A DNA stretch of 64,000 nucleotides from positions 1 to 64,000 of the forward strand of contig JAOPYI010000115.1 in assembly GCA_025964675.1 (NCBI GenBank), written 5' to 3'. Below the pieces are notes generated by a model. That model was not told the origin of the DNA and did not search any database. It saw only the letters and a list, made by a program, of their open reading frames with translations. Below are positions 53,019 to 61,349 of the stretch, one piece after another. The position numbers were made by a program, and so were the translations under genes. Each line of letters begins with the position of its first letter. Within the stretch, counting starts at the first letter, position 1. The stretch comes from Sphaerisporangium sp. GTDB lineage: Bacteria > Actinomycetota > Actinomycetes > Streptosporangiales > Streptosporangiaceae.

Positions 53019-54991
53019 CGCTCCTGGACGGCGTGGGCCAGGCGGACGGCGTACCTTCCTCCCGGGATGTGGGACGCGAGCTTGCCCAGGGAGGAGCGTC
53101 TGGCGGACAGCATGCCCGGCTCTCCCGCCGCCTGGATCCTCGCCCGCCCGCCCCGTGCCATCTCCAGGACGAACCGCAGATCGATCTCCTTGCCGTCGAC
53201 CCGCAGACGTGGCGTCCAGAGCCCAGGGCCGATGTTTCCCTCGCCGGGAAACCGGCGTACGGGAACCTTCGCGACAAGCTGGCCAGGGAAACGGCCCGGC
53301 ACGCCGGGTTCGACGAGCGCGGGCACGGCGATGACCCGGCCACGGCTCGCGATCTGCCGCAGCACCAGCTCGGCCGGGGGCCCGCCGCTCGGCGGGACGT
53401 ACGGAACGGGCAGCACGACGAACACGTGCCCCTCCCGGTGGGTGACGGAGGCCCCGGGCGAGACGAGCACGATCGACTCGGAGAACGACCGCGGCTCCAC
53501 GCAGACGCTCAGCTCCCGCTGGTCCGACCAGCAGGGAACGACGAGCCTGGGCGGCCGGCCGGCCAGCACGCCGACGCAGCTCAGCTGGGCGCCGCGATGT
53601 CCGGCGACGCGGGCGCGGGCCTGCTGCACCCCGCTGTGCATGCGGACGTGCACCTCCCACTCGCCCGGACGCAGAGGACGGCCGAGCGCGGCGGTGGTCA
53701 CGTCCAGGCTGGCCCGTCCCACGGCCCACACGCGCACCCGATCGCCCTCCTGCGACCGGCACACCTCGCCGGACACGGGGATGAAGAAGATCAGGCCGTT
53801 GTCCATGTGGCGGATGTAGACCTCCATCCGCGCCCGGGCGACGGCCTCGGTCACGTCGGCCAGCGGCGGCGGCAGGACGAGACCCTCGATCGGCGGCGCC
53901 CAGAGGAGGCGGTCACCCTCGGCCTTGAAGGTCATGGGCGTCCCGCCCGCGTCGACCATCTCCACCGCGAGGTCCATGATCAGCGTGTCCTCGTCCCAGC
54001 GCACGTCACGGAGCTCGGCACGCACGGACGTACCCCTGGAAGCCTCGCTGAGGGCCATCAGACGTCCCAGTTCACCGGATCTGACCAGAACCGCCCGGGC
54101 ACGCAGATGGACCGGCAGATGCCGGTCCAGGTCCTCGGGGAACCGTTCCAGGGTCAGCTCGCGCAGCACGGACAGGAGCGCCGCGCGCTGGTCCGGCCGC
54201 GCGGAGAGCAGGCGGCGCCCGCCCAGCATGCGCAGCACGCCCGTGCGGAACCAGTGGGCGTACAGCCGGTCCCGCTGCTCTCCCGGGTCGCTGTGAGCGT
54301 CGATGATGTCGAGGATCGCCCGGATCCCGGCGGCGTGGGCGCCCGGATCCACCGGGCCTTCCGGCACGGGGCCCACGTGGCAGCAGATGTGGTCGGCGAG
54401 GATCGCGATGACCTTGGCGGTCAGGTACGCCTCGACGACGAAGGCCTGCTCCGACAGCTCGGGTTCGATGTCGGAGAAGCGGATCTCACGCGTGTCGAGA
54501 AAGGCGCGGCGGAACAGCTTGTGCGCCGTCGGCAGCCCCAGCAGGCGGTCGCGGAGCACGTCGGCCCGCTCCCGGTTGCGGGTGAAGGCCCTCGGCGGCG
54601 GGTTGTCTCCGCGTACGAGCCGGCCGATCAGCACGTCGGCGTCGGTCTCCACGGCGGTGCGGTACATCATTTCGAGCGCGACGCGCTCCAGCCGATCACG
54701 CTGGCCGAGCAGGTAGACGTACTCGCCCCGCGCCACGGCGAGGCCCACGTTGCGACCGCGCGCCGGCGAGCCGGTGTGCTCGAGGTGCAGGACCCTGACG
54801 TTGGGCCGGACGGCGGCGACGGCGTCGAGGCGTTCCCTCGTGCCGTCCCCTGACCTGTCGTCCGCGAAGATCACTTCGTAATCGTCCGACGGCATGGACT
54901 GCTCCAGGAGCGAACGCACGCACGCGTCGAACGCGTCATCGTCCGTGCCCGGCTCCGATACCGGCACCACCACGCTGACCTTGACACCCAT
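52991..54991 (-). CDS. Family 2 glycosyltransferase with TarS-like C-terminal region and altered DxD motif
   Basis: A 666-residue GT2 protein. The N-terminal catalytic fold runs VSVVVPVSEPGTDDDAF, EVIFADDRSGDGTRERL and GSPARGRNVGLAVARGEYVYLL. At the place of the usual DxD (near residue 95) the sequence is LGQRDRLE, so the canonical first aspartates are missing. Residues 300-660 consist of beta-rich repeats like the linker/trimer regions of wall-teichoic-acid enzymes such as TarS. No TM. The acceptor may be a surface polymer, but activity is doubtful if DxD is required. Transcribed alone, ending inside the SDR gene. Confidence 0.82.
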   Translation of the reverse strand: MGVKVSVVVPVSEPGTDDDAFDACVRSLLEQSMPSDDYEVIFADDRSGDGTRERLDAVAAVRPNVRVLHLEHTGSPARGRNVGLAVARGEYVYLLGQRDRLERVALEMMYRTAVETDADVLIGRLVRGDNPPPRAFTRNRERADVLRDRLLGLPTAHKLFRRAFLDTREIRFSDIEPELSEQAFVVEAYLTAKVIAILADHICCHVGPVPEGPVDPGAHAAGIRAILDIIDAHSDPGEQRDRLYAHWFRTGVLRMLGGRRLLSARPDQRAALLSVLRELTLERFPEDLDRHLPVHLRARAVLVRSGELGRLMALSEASRGTSVRAELRDVRWDEDTLIMDLAVEMVDAGGTPMTFKAEGDRLLWAPPIEGLVLPPPLADVTEAVARARMEVYIRHMDNGLIFFIPVSGEVCRSQEGDRVRVWAVGRASLDVTTAALGRPLRPGEWEVHVRMHSGVQQARARVAGHRGAQLSCVGVLAGRPPRLVVPCWSDQRELSVCVEPRSFSESIVLVSPGASVTHREGHVFVVLPVPYVPPSGGPPAELVLRQIASRGRVIAVPALVEPGVPGRFPGQLVAKVPVRRFPGEGNIGPGLWTPRLRVDGKEIDLRFVLEMARGGRARIQAAGEPGMLSARRSSLGKLASHIPGGRYAVRLAHAVQERYLPSTPSK

Positions 54992-55075
54992 GTGGGCCAG
55001 CGTGCGACGGGCACCGCTGTAACGGCATCAGACTTGCCGAAACGTCGAACAACCCTGACTAAGAGTTCGCGCTGA

Positions 55076-55813
55076 TCAGTACCAGCCGCTGGCCTGGGAA
55101 TGGGCCCAGGCGCCACACGGGGAGTTGTAGCGTGCCGCGATGTAGCCGAGACCCCAGGCGATCTGGGTCGCGGCGCTGACCTGCCAGTCGCCGCCCGCGC
55201 TCGCCATCTTGCTGCCGGGCAGGGCCTGTGGGATGCCGTAGGCGCCGCTGCTGCGGTTCATCGCCCGCTCGTTCCAGTGGCTCTCCCGGTCCCAGAGCTT
55301 CTCAAGGCAGCCCCACTCGCCGCCCCAGCCGCGCGCGGAGGCCATCTTCTGGCCGAGCGCCTTGTTGCTGCCGGGGTTCGGCTGGGAGCCGGGCGGGAAC
55401 GCGTGGGGGGTGAAGCCGTTGCCTCCGGGCGCCTTCTTGACGATCTTCACCGGGTCCCAGCCGGAAGCGTCCCTCTGACGGGCGTGCTTGATGTCGTACG
55501 CCCGCTGGGCCTGTGCGGCGACGACCTTCAGCGCGTCGTTCTCGGGGTCGGACGCGAACGGGTCGTTCAGCCCTCGGGAGAGGTCGTTGAGGGTGAGCGG
55601 CGTGGCGACCGCCGCTTCGTTCTCTTTCATGGTCTTGACGACGAACACGCCGAGCGCGGCGACCAGCGCGACGGAGACGCCGACGCCAATGACGCGCTTG
55701 GGGGTCAGCCACGACGAGCGTGCGGATCTCGGACGAGCGCGACCACGCGGCGACGGGGCGTTCTCGTCGTCCCGCCTGCTTCGCCTGTCCTGTAACTGCT
55801 GACCTGAGCTCAC
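55076..55813 (-). CDS. Lytic-transglycosylase-like exported protein
   Basis: A 245-residue protein. The N-terminus is basic and disordered; one TM at about residues 40-60 (VIGVGVSVALVAALGVFVV) anchors it. The C-terminal 90 residues form the actinobacterial SLT-like domain with the conserved glutamate in CLEKLWDRESHWNERAMN, SSGAYGIPQALPGSKMASAG and an ending with paired aromatic and cysteine residues (YNSPCGAWAHSQASGWY). It probably cleaves or binds peptidoglycan outside the membrane. The GC-rich divergent region upstream contains a perfect CRP-type palindrome 110 bp from its start. Neighbouring mycobacterial CRP targets include rpfA-like wall hydrolases (family knowledge). Confidence 0.88.
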   Translation of the reverse strand: MSSGQQLQDRRSRRDDENAPSPRGRARPRSARSSWLTPKRVIGVGVSVALVAALGVFVVKTMKENEAAVATPLTLNDLSRGLNDPFASDPENDALKVVAAQAQRAYDIKHARQRDASGWDPVKIVKKAPGGNGFTPHAFPPGSQPNPGSNKALGQKMASARGWGGEWGCLEKLWDRESHWNERAMNRSSGAYGIPQALPGSKMASAGGDWQVSAATQIAWGLGYIAARYNSPCGAWAHSQASGWY

Positions 55814-55816
55814 GGC

Positions 55817-55840
55817 CTATGAGCTTGCCGTGACATAGGG
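55817..55840. promoter_or_regulatory. Inverted repeat before the transglycosylase gene
   Basis: CCTATG and CATAGG flank a 12-bp spacer (agcttgccgtga), immediately upstream of the transglycosylase start. An operator or leader hairpin. GTTAC (55873) and GTAAC (55898) also form an inverted pair farther out. Confidence 0.35.
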
Positions 55841-55921
55841 GGTGGTTCGCAACCCAAACGTGGAAGTTTTTTGACGGTTACATGACCGAACCCGTGGGTA
55901 ACGTGCGCATTCTTGGCTGAA

Positions 55922-55937
55922 TGTGATTTACGTCACA
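55922..55937. promoter_or_regulatory. Perfect CRP consensus operator
   Basis: TGTGA-TTTACG-TCACA agrees with the full TGTGA-N6-TCACA consensus. It lies 109 bp from the transglycosylase start and 257 bp from the AfsQ1-like gene, so it more probably serves the former. It resembles the two weaker sites upstream of the Sdh1-type operon. Confidence 0.75.
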
Positions 55938-55952
55938 CAGGGGTTTCGCGGT

Positions 55953-55983
55953 CCGCCCTCCGGACCCCCGCACCGGAGGGCGG
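55953..55983. other. Perfect 11-bp GC-rich hairpin
   Basis: CCGCCCTCCGG and CCGGAGGGCGG with a 9-nt loop. It is in the 380-bp gap between the divergent genes, so it is not a terminator of either; a mRNA leader structure or DNA-binding target is possible. Confidence 0.5.
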
Positions 55984-56139
55984 CGGGGCGGCGAACCGCC
56001 CTCGAGCCGCATCCGCGGACGAGGCTCGGCTCCCCCGGCCCTGCGGGCCGATACGAACCTGCGGGTGGCTCGGGGGGACGAGATCCGGTACGGACTCCCT
56101 CAGGGTCCTTACTTACTGTCGGGTTTCCATGGGCGCGAG

Positions 56140-56155
56140 GTCACAGTTCTGTGAC
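56140..56155. promoter_or_regulatory. AfsQ1-type box before the afsQ1-like gene
   Basis: GTCAC-AGTTCT-GTGAC matches the motif GTnAC-n6-GTnAC reported for S. coelicolor AfsQ1. It is also part of a perfect GTCACAG-TT-CTGTGAC dyad. CATACT at 56182-56187 fits a -10 box with transcription starting at GTG 56194, so the box is near -46: likely autoregulation. Confidence 0.75.
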
Positions 56156-56193
56156 ACAGAAGGGGATAACGGACTTTCGGCCATACTGTGCGG

Positions 56194-56868
56194 GTGGCCG
56201 GCATCCTCCTCGTCGAAGACGATCCCTCCGTTCGGACGGGCCTAGAGCTGGCACTCACACGACAGGGTCACTCCGTCACCGCGTACGCGACCGGCGAGGA
56301 GGCGCTCGACCATGTGCGTGCCCGCCGGCCCGAAATCGTCATCCTGGACGTCATGCTGCCCGGAATCGACGGTGTGGAGGTGTGCCGCCGCATCCGCAGG
56401 CTCGACTCCCTGCCGATCATCCTGCTCACCGCCCGTGGCGACGACCTGGACATAGTGGTGGGGCTGGAGGCGGGCGCGGACGACTACGTGGTCAAGCCCG
56501 TGGAGCCGCGCGTGCTCGACGCCCGCATCCGGGCCGTCCTGCGCCGCCTGGAGTCCGCCTCAGCGGACCGCATCAGCTTCGGCGACCTGGTGATCGACCG
56601 GGGGGCGCTGAAGGTCACCCTGGCCAACCGCGAGATCCACCTCACGCCCACCGAGCTGCGGCTGCTGCTCGAGCTCGTCCGGCACCCGGGGCAGGTGCTC
56701 AACCGCCGCTACCTTCTGCGCGCGGTGTGGGACCACAACCACGTGGCCGACTCCCGTCTCGTGGACGCCTGCGTGCAGCGCATCCGCGCCAAGATCGAGC
56801 CTGTCCCGGCCGAGCCGGTGTTCATCCACACCGTGCGCGGCTTCGGGTACCGCTTCAGCCCGCCGTGA
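56194..56868 (+). CDS. AfsQ1-like OmpR-family response regulator
   Basis: A 224-residue response regulator. The receiver has LLVEDDPSVRTGLELALTRQG, a phosphoacceptor near Asp52 (ILDVMLPGIDG) and VVKPVEPRVLDARIRAVLRR. The winged-helix DNA-binding domain has LTPTELRLLLELVRHPGQVL and DSRLVDACVQRIRAK. These two blocks closely resemble Streptomyces AfsQ1. The start GTG 56194 fits a leaderless transcript from the CATACT box; GTG 56188 is alternative. Its last bases overlap the kinase start (GTGA). AfsQ1 controls antibiotic production and nitrogen/sigma-factor genes in Streptomyces; the targets here are unknown. Confidence 0.88.
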   Translation: MAGILLVEDDPSVRTGLELALTRQGHSVTAYATGEEALDHVRARRPEIVILDVMLPGIDGVEVCRRIRRLDSLPIILLTARGDDLDIVVGLEAGADDYVVKPVEPRVLDARIRAVLRRLESASADRISFGDLVIDRGALKVTLANREIHLTPTELRLLLELVRHPGQVLNRRYLLRAVWDHNHVADSRLVDACVQRIRAKIEPVPAEPVFIHTVRGFGYRFSPP

Positions 56869-58304
56869 GCCTCGGCCGCCGTCGTCCCACCGGACTGCGC
56901 GGCCGGCTGGTCATCACCTTCATCCTCGTGGCGGTGACCGCCTCGGCCTTGGTCGCGGGCATCGGCTACCAGCTCGTCCGCCGCGCCCTGCTGGACCGCG
57001 TGGAGAACAGCGCCACGGTCGACGTCCGTGACGTCCTCCAGCGGATCTCGCTGCCCATCGGCACCAGCGACCTTCTCTGGCCGACCGACGCGGTGGTCAC
57101 GGAGAGCGACCTCAACAGCCTGACCGAATCCCTCGGGGGCCCGGACCGGCAGGTGATCCTGAAGTACGGCGACCAGGAGCGGCTGAGCACCGGCACGAGC
57201 CTCGGCCTCGCCGACGTGCCGGCCGAGCTGCGCAGGCAGGCGGCGTCGCGCGTGGTCCGCCAGCGGCTGCTGATCAGGGAGGAGCCCTGGCTGCTGGTCG
57301 CCACCCAGGTCCACCGGCTGACCCGTACCGGCGCGGTCCGGCCGACGGGCATGACCGTCTTCGTGTTCGTCAACCTGAAGGAGGAGGACGGGGTCCTCGC
57401 GCGCCTGCGCACCGCCCTCGCCCAGGCCTCGGGGATCACGCTGGCGATAGCGCTCACCGTGGCGCTCGTGTCCGCGCGCAGCGTCCTGCTCCCGGTGCGC
57501 AGGCTCGGGGACGCCGCGCGCGCCCTGGGCGCCGGACGCCTGGACACCCGTCTCCCCGTGCACGGACGCGACGAGCTGGCCGGACTGAGCGCGACGTTCA
57601 ACGACACCGCCTCCGCCCTTGAGCAGACCGTGTCCGAGCTGCGCGCCCTCGAGGCCATGTCCCGGCGATTCGTGGCCGACGTCTCCCACGAGCTGCGCAC
57701 ACCTCTCACGGCGATGACGGCCGTGACCGACATGCTGAGCGAGGAGGCGGAGCGCCTTCCTCCGGACACCGGCAAGGCGGTGCACCTCGTGGTCCGCGAG
57801 ATCAGGCGGCTGAGGGTGCTGGTGGAGGCCCTCATCGAGGCGAGCAGGCTCGACTCGGGTGTCGCCGTGCTGACCAGGGAGAACGTCGACGTCGGCGTGG
57901 CACTGGCCGACTGCCTCGAGATACGGGGATGGACCGGGCGTGTACGCCTGGACGTCGCGCGCGACCTGTCGTTCTCCCTCGACCCCCGGCGCTTCGACGT
58001 GATCGTCGCCAACCTGATGGGCAACGCCCTGGACCACGGCGCGCCCCCGGTGACCGTGACCGCGCGCGCCCTTCGCAGCGGCCTGGAGGTGCAGGTGCGC
58101 GACCGGGGCAAGGGCATCCCCCAGCACGACCTCCCCCACGTCTTCGAGCGGTTCTACAAGGTCGGCGCGGGGCGGGCGCGCAGCGAGGGGAGCGGGCTCG
58201 GCCTCGCCATCGCCAAGGCCAACGCCGAGTTGCACGGCGGCACCATAAGGGTGGATCTGTGCGACCCCGGAACCCGGTTCACCCTTTGGATACCGCACGC
58301 ATGA
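56865..58304 (+). CDS. AfsQ2-like sensor histidine kinase
   Basis: A 479-residue sensor kinase. TM1 is near residues 11-34 (LVITFILVAVTASALVAGIGY), followed by an extracellular domain of about 150 residues. TM2 is near 184-205, then HAMP. The H box DVSHELRTPL has its histidine near residue 275; LMGNALDHG, RDRGKGIP and GSGLGLAIAKANAELHGG are the ATP-binding boxes. GTG 56865 overlaps the regulator stop. The pairing and lengths match AfsQ1/AfsQ2. The stop overlaps the lipoprotein start. The sensed signal is unknown. Confidence 0.9.
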   Translation: MSLGRRRPTGLRGRLVITFILVAVTASALVAGIGYQLVRRALLDRVENSATVDVRDVLQRISLPIGTSDLLWPTDAVVTESDLNSLTESLGGPDRQVILKYGDQERLSTGTSLGLADVPAELRRQAASRVVRQRLLIREEPWLLVATQVHRLTRTGAVRPTGMTVFVFVNLKEEDGVLARLRTALAQASGITLAIALTVALVSARSVLLPVRRLGDAARALGAGRLDTRLPVHGRDELAGLSATFNDTASALEQTVSELRALEAMSRRFVADVSHELRTPLTAMTAVTDMLSEEAERLPPDTGKAVHLVVREIRRLRVLVEALIEASRLDSGVAVLTRENVDVGVALADCLEIRGWTGRVRLDVARDLSFSLDPRRFDVIVANLMGNALDHGAPPVTVTARALRSGLEVQVRDRGKGIPQHDLPHVFERFYKVGAGRARSEGSGLGLAIAKANAELHGGTIRVDLCDPGTRFTLWIPHA

Positions 58305-58855
58305 GAGCTCGTGGAAGCGTCCTCGGCCTGGCCCTGGTCCTGACCCTGGCGGGGACGGCGGCGTGCGGCGTGGACCCGACGGGGGTCATCGACGCCGGAC
58401 CCGCGCCGGTGATAAGCGCCAAGGGAGCGCTCGCGAACGTCTACCTGCTCCGTGATGGGCGCCTCGCGTCCAAGCAGGTCGCCACCGCGTCCAACGCCGT
58501 ACAGGACGTCATCAGCGCTCTGTTCGAGGTGAGCAAACGGTCAGGCGACGGCCTCGGGTCGGCTCTGAAGGTGGTCCGGCTGGAGCAGAGCGTGCTCGGG
58601 CGGTACGGCGTCGACAGCGGCGTGCGCAACGACCCGGAGAACCCCGTGGGCCTGCGGCTCCACGTGATAGTGAACGGCCCGGGCAGGCTCGGGAGAACGG
58701 CGATGGCCCAGATCACCTGCACAGCGCGGCTGCGCGAGGAGATCTGGGCCGTGAAGATCACTCAGACGACGGCCAAGGGGCCGATGGCGCTGGGAGAGCA
58801 CACCTGCCGGGAATACCACGACCTCGCCGCGGCAGGCGTGAACCTCCCACCGTGA
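58301..58855 (+). CDS. Lipoprotein co-transcribed with the AfsQ-like system
   Basis: A 184-residue predicted lipoprotein. The signal peptide GLALVLTLAGTAACG ends in a lipobox-like LAGTAAC; the -3 position is Thr, so acylation is likely but not fully canonical. The mature part is a small alpha-beta domain starting ANVYLLRDGRL, which resembles GerMN-type domains in extent. ATG 58301 overlaps the kinase stop by 4 nt, so it is translated with it; it may modulate sensor input. Lipoprotein genes also follow afsQ2 in Streptomyces, as far as I recall. Confidence 0.8.
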   Translation: MRARGSVLGLALVLTLAGTAACGVDPTGVIDAGPAPVISAKGALANVYLLRDGRLASKQVATASNAVQDVISALFEVSKRSGDGLGSALKVVRLEQSVLGRYGVDSGVRNDPENPVGLRLHVIVNGPGRLGRTAMAQITCTARLREEIWAVKITQTTAKGPMALGEHTCREYHDLAAAGVNLPP

Positions 58856-58857
58856 GG

Positions 58858-60192
58858 TCAGGGCGTGATGTCCTCCAGCATCTCGGTCACCAGGGCGGCG
58901 ATCGGCGAGCGCTCGGACCGCGTAAGCGTGACGTGGGCGAACAGCGGATGCCCCTTGAGCTTCTCGACCACGGCTACCACGCCGTCGTGCCGTCCGACCC
59001 TGAGGTTGTCGCGCTGGGCGATGTCATGGGTGAGGACGACGCGGGAGTTGGCGCCGATGCGCGAGAGCACGGTCAGCAGCACGCCGCGCTCCAGCGACTG
59101 CGCCTCGTCCACGATCACGAAGGCGTCGTGCAGGGAGCGGCCCCGGATGTGCGTAAGAGGCAGCACCTCCAGCATGCCCCGTTCGAGGACCTCCTCGATC
59201 ACCTCGGGCGTGGTGACGGCGCCGAGGGTGTCGTACACGGCCTGGGCCCAGGGGCCCATCTTCTCGTTCTCCGAGCCCGGGAGGTAGCCCAGCTCCTGGC
59301 CGCCCACCGCGTAGAGCGGGCGGAAGACGATGACCTTGCGGTGCTGGCGGCGCTCAAGCACGGCCTCGAGGCCCGCGCACAGGGCGAGCGCGGACTTGCC
59401 CGTGCCCGCGCGGCCTCCGAGCGAGACGATGCCGACCTCGGGGTCCATGAGCAGGTCGAGGGCGATGCGCTGCTCGGCGGAGCGGCCGTGCAGGCCGAAC
59501 ACCTCGCGGTCGCCGCGTACGAGCCGGACGGACTTGTCGGGCAGCACCCGCCCGAGCGCGGAGCCCCTGCTGGACAGCAGGCGCAGGCCGGTGTGCGTGG
59601 GAAGCTCGCGTGCCTCTTCCAGGTCGAGCTTGCTGTGCTCGAAGAGCGACTCGACGTCCTCCGTGGTCACCTGGAGCTCGGACATGCCCGTCCAGCCCGA
59701 CTCCACCACGAGATCGGCGCGGTATTCCTCCGCGGCGAGCCCGATGGAGGCGGCCTTGACCCGCATGGGAAGGTCCTTGGACACCAGCACGACGTCGCAT
59801 CCCTCGGCGGCCAGAGACCGGGCGACGGTGAGGATGCGGGTGTCGTTGTCGCCGAGCCGGAAGCCGGCCGGCAGGATCGCGGGGTCGCTGTGGTTGAGCT
59901 CAACCCTGATGGTGCCCTGGCCTATCGGCATGGGCTCGTCCAGCCTGCCGTATTCCACCCTTAGCTCGTCGAGGAAGCGCAGCGCCTTCCGGGCGAAGTA
60001 ACCAAGCTCAGGATGGTGGCGCTTGGCCTCCAACTCGGTGATGACCACGATCGGTAGAACAACCTCGTGCTCGGCGAAGCGGCTCATCGCCGCAGGGTCG
60101 GCTAGAAGGACAGACGTGTCCACAATGTAGGTACGCCTGGATGGCGTCTGGCTACTGGAGGTTGTGGACGGGTTGCTCGAGGACACTGCCAC
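58858..60192 (-). CDS. phoH: PhoH family protein with N-terminal PIN domain
   Basis: A 444-residue PIN-PhoH (PhoH2-type) protein. PIN domain, residues about 20-160: [33 protein letters not shown] and [13 protein letters not shown] hold the metal-binding acidic residues. The PhoH ATPase follows with Walker [16 protein letters not shown] near residue 260 and Walker [14 protein letters not shown]. These proteins unwind and cut RNA (family knowledge). The start is GTG 60192. An inverted repeat lies over the likely start site upstream. Confidence 0.95.
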   Translation of the reverse strand: MAVSSSNPSTTSSSQTPSRRTYIVDTSVLLADPAAMSRFAEHEVVLPIVVITELEAKRHHPELGYFARKALRFLDELRVEYGRLDEPMPIGQGTIRVELNHSDPAILPAGFRLGDNDTRILTVARSLAAEGCDVVLVSKDLPMRVKAASIGLAAEEYRADLVVESGWTGMSELQVTTEDVESLFEHSKLDLEEARELPTHTGLRLLSSRGSALGRVLPDKSVRLVRGDREVFGLHGRSAEQRIALDLLMDPEVGIVSLGGRAGTGKSALALCAGLEAVLERRQHRKVIVFRPLYAVGGQELGYLPGSENEKMGPWAQAVYDTLGAVTTPEVIEEVLERGMLEVLPLTHIRGRSLHDAFVIVDEAQSLERGVLLTVLSRIGANSRVVLTHDIAQRDNLRVGRHDGVVAVVEKLKGHPLFAHVTLTRSERSPIAALVTEMLEDITP

Positions 60193-60339
60193 GCGTTCTC
60201 CCCCGGGCGCCAGGAGTAAGCGCCCTGACAGATGAGGTGGTGAACGGACCGGGCCCGGTGTTGCGCCCCCACCTGCGCGAGGCGAAGCCGGATCCCGGCC
60301 CTCCTCGTCGAAAGGCGACGCAAGGGCGGACCCTCTCCC

Positions 60340-60398
60340 GTAGTAGGCCGTATGGACTGCCTACTACTTAAGGTACGTCGTGTATTCCCCCTACCCAA
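60340..60398 (-). promoter_or_regulatory. phoH promoter with inverted repeat operator
   Basis: On the minus strand, TTGGGT (60393-60398) and TACCTT (60370-60375) are 17 bp apart, giving a start site near 60363. GTAGTAGGC and GCCTACTAC (60340-60348 and 60359-60367) form a 9-bp perfect inverted repeat spanning that start site, which suggests a repressor-binding site. The whole gap 60193-60438 holds no gene. Confidence 0.55.
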
Positions 60399-60438
60399 CA
60401 GCTCAAGCAGGGCTGATAGGGGGTGTTCACGGGGTGTT

Positions 60439-61200
60439 TCAGTTTCCGTACCGTCGGTTGCGCGCGGCGTAGGCCCGCAGCGCCCGCAAGAAGTCGACCC
60501 TGCGGAAGTCAGGCCAGTAGGCCTCGCAGAAGTAGAACTCGGAGTGGGCGCTCTGCCAGAGCAGGAATCCGGAGAGTCGCTGCTCTCCCGAGGTCCGGAT
60601 GAGAAGATCCGGGTCGGGGAGGCCGCGCGTGTAGAGATGCTCCGCGATGTGCTCCACATCGAGGACCTCGACGAGCTCCTCGATGCTCGCGCCCTTGCTG
60701 GCATGCTCCTGGAGGAGGGAGCGCACCGCATCAGCGATCTCACGTCTTCCTCCATACCCAACTGCCACGTTCACAATCAGCCCAGGTCGGGGTGATGTGA
60801 CTTCTTTGGCGTCTTTGAGGATTCTGGCCGTGCGATCGGGCAAAAGGTCCAATGCGCCCATGGGGTTGACCCGCCATCCCCCGGCGACCAGACCTTGCAC
60901 CGTGTCCTCGATGATCTCCATCAGCGGGTCGAGCTCTTCCTTGGGGCGGGAGAGGTTGTCACTCGAGAGCAACCAAACAGTGACGATCTCAACGCCCGCC
61001 TCGCGGCACCACTCCAGCAGCTCGGAGATCTTGTCGGCGCCCTTCTGGTGGCCGTGGGTCACGTCGCGTAGACCCATGGCCCGCGCCCAGCGGCGGTTCC
61101 CGTCGACGATGACGCCCACGTGCCGGGGTATCTGGTCGGCGGACAGCTTCATCCCGAGCCGGCGCTCGTAGAGCCGGTACACGAGATCGCGCACGTCCAT
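60439..61200 (-). CDS. uppS: Isoprenyl pyrophosphate synthase (UppS/cis-prenyltransferase)
   Basis: A 253-residue cis-prenyltransferase making the lipid carrier for wall precursors (undecaprenyl or, in many actinomycetes, decaprenyl phosphate). Signatures: GVIVDGNRRWARAMG with the catalytic aspartate, GADKISELLEWCREAGVEIVTVWLLSSDN and DLLIRTSGEQRLSGFLLWQSAHSEFYF. ATG 61200 has GGGGAGG six bases before it; the frame is open upstream to 61458 but unlikely coding there. Chain length of the product cannot be read from the sequence. Confidence 0.96.
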   Translation of the reverse strand: MDVRDLVYRLYERRLGMKLSADQIPRHVGVIVDGNRRWARAMGLRDVTHGHQKGADKISELLEWCREAGVEIVTVWLLSSDNLSRPKEELDPLMEIIEDTVQGLVAGGWRVNPMGALDLLPDRTARILKDAKEVTSPRPGLIVNVAVGYGGRREIADAVRSLLQEHASKGASIEELVEVLDVEHIAEHLYTRGLPDPDLLIRTSGEQRLSGFLLWQSAHSEFYFCEAYWPDFRRVDFLRALRAYAARNRRYGN

Positions 61201-61349
61201 GGAGACCTCCCCTTCGCCGCCCGTCGCTTCAGGGCGTTGACAACACGCAATTATCACGTGCCCGGGCGCTTGCCCGCCCCATGCTTCGGTTGCTGTTCGG
61301 TCCCGGCAGGAGGAACGTGATATAAGATCCCAAACCTCCCGCCGGACCC

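Noticed and set aside
55953-55983. Hairpin between the divergent transglycosylase and AfsQ1 genes as a terminator
   Set aside because: Neither flanking gene ends there, so it cannot terminate them; kept only as an unexplained hairpin.
55923-56864. Extension of the AfsQ2-like kinase frame upstream through the regulator
   Set aside because: Translation is Arg/Pro-rich shadow sequence; GTG 56865 overlapping the regulator stop is the natural start.
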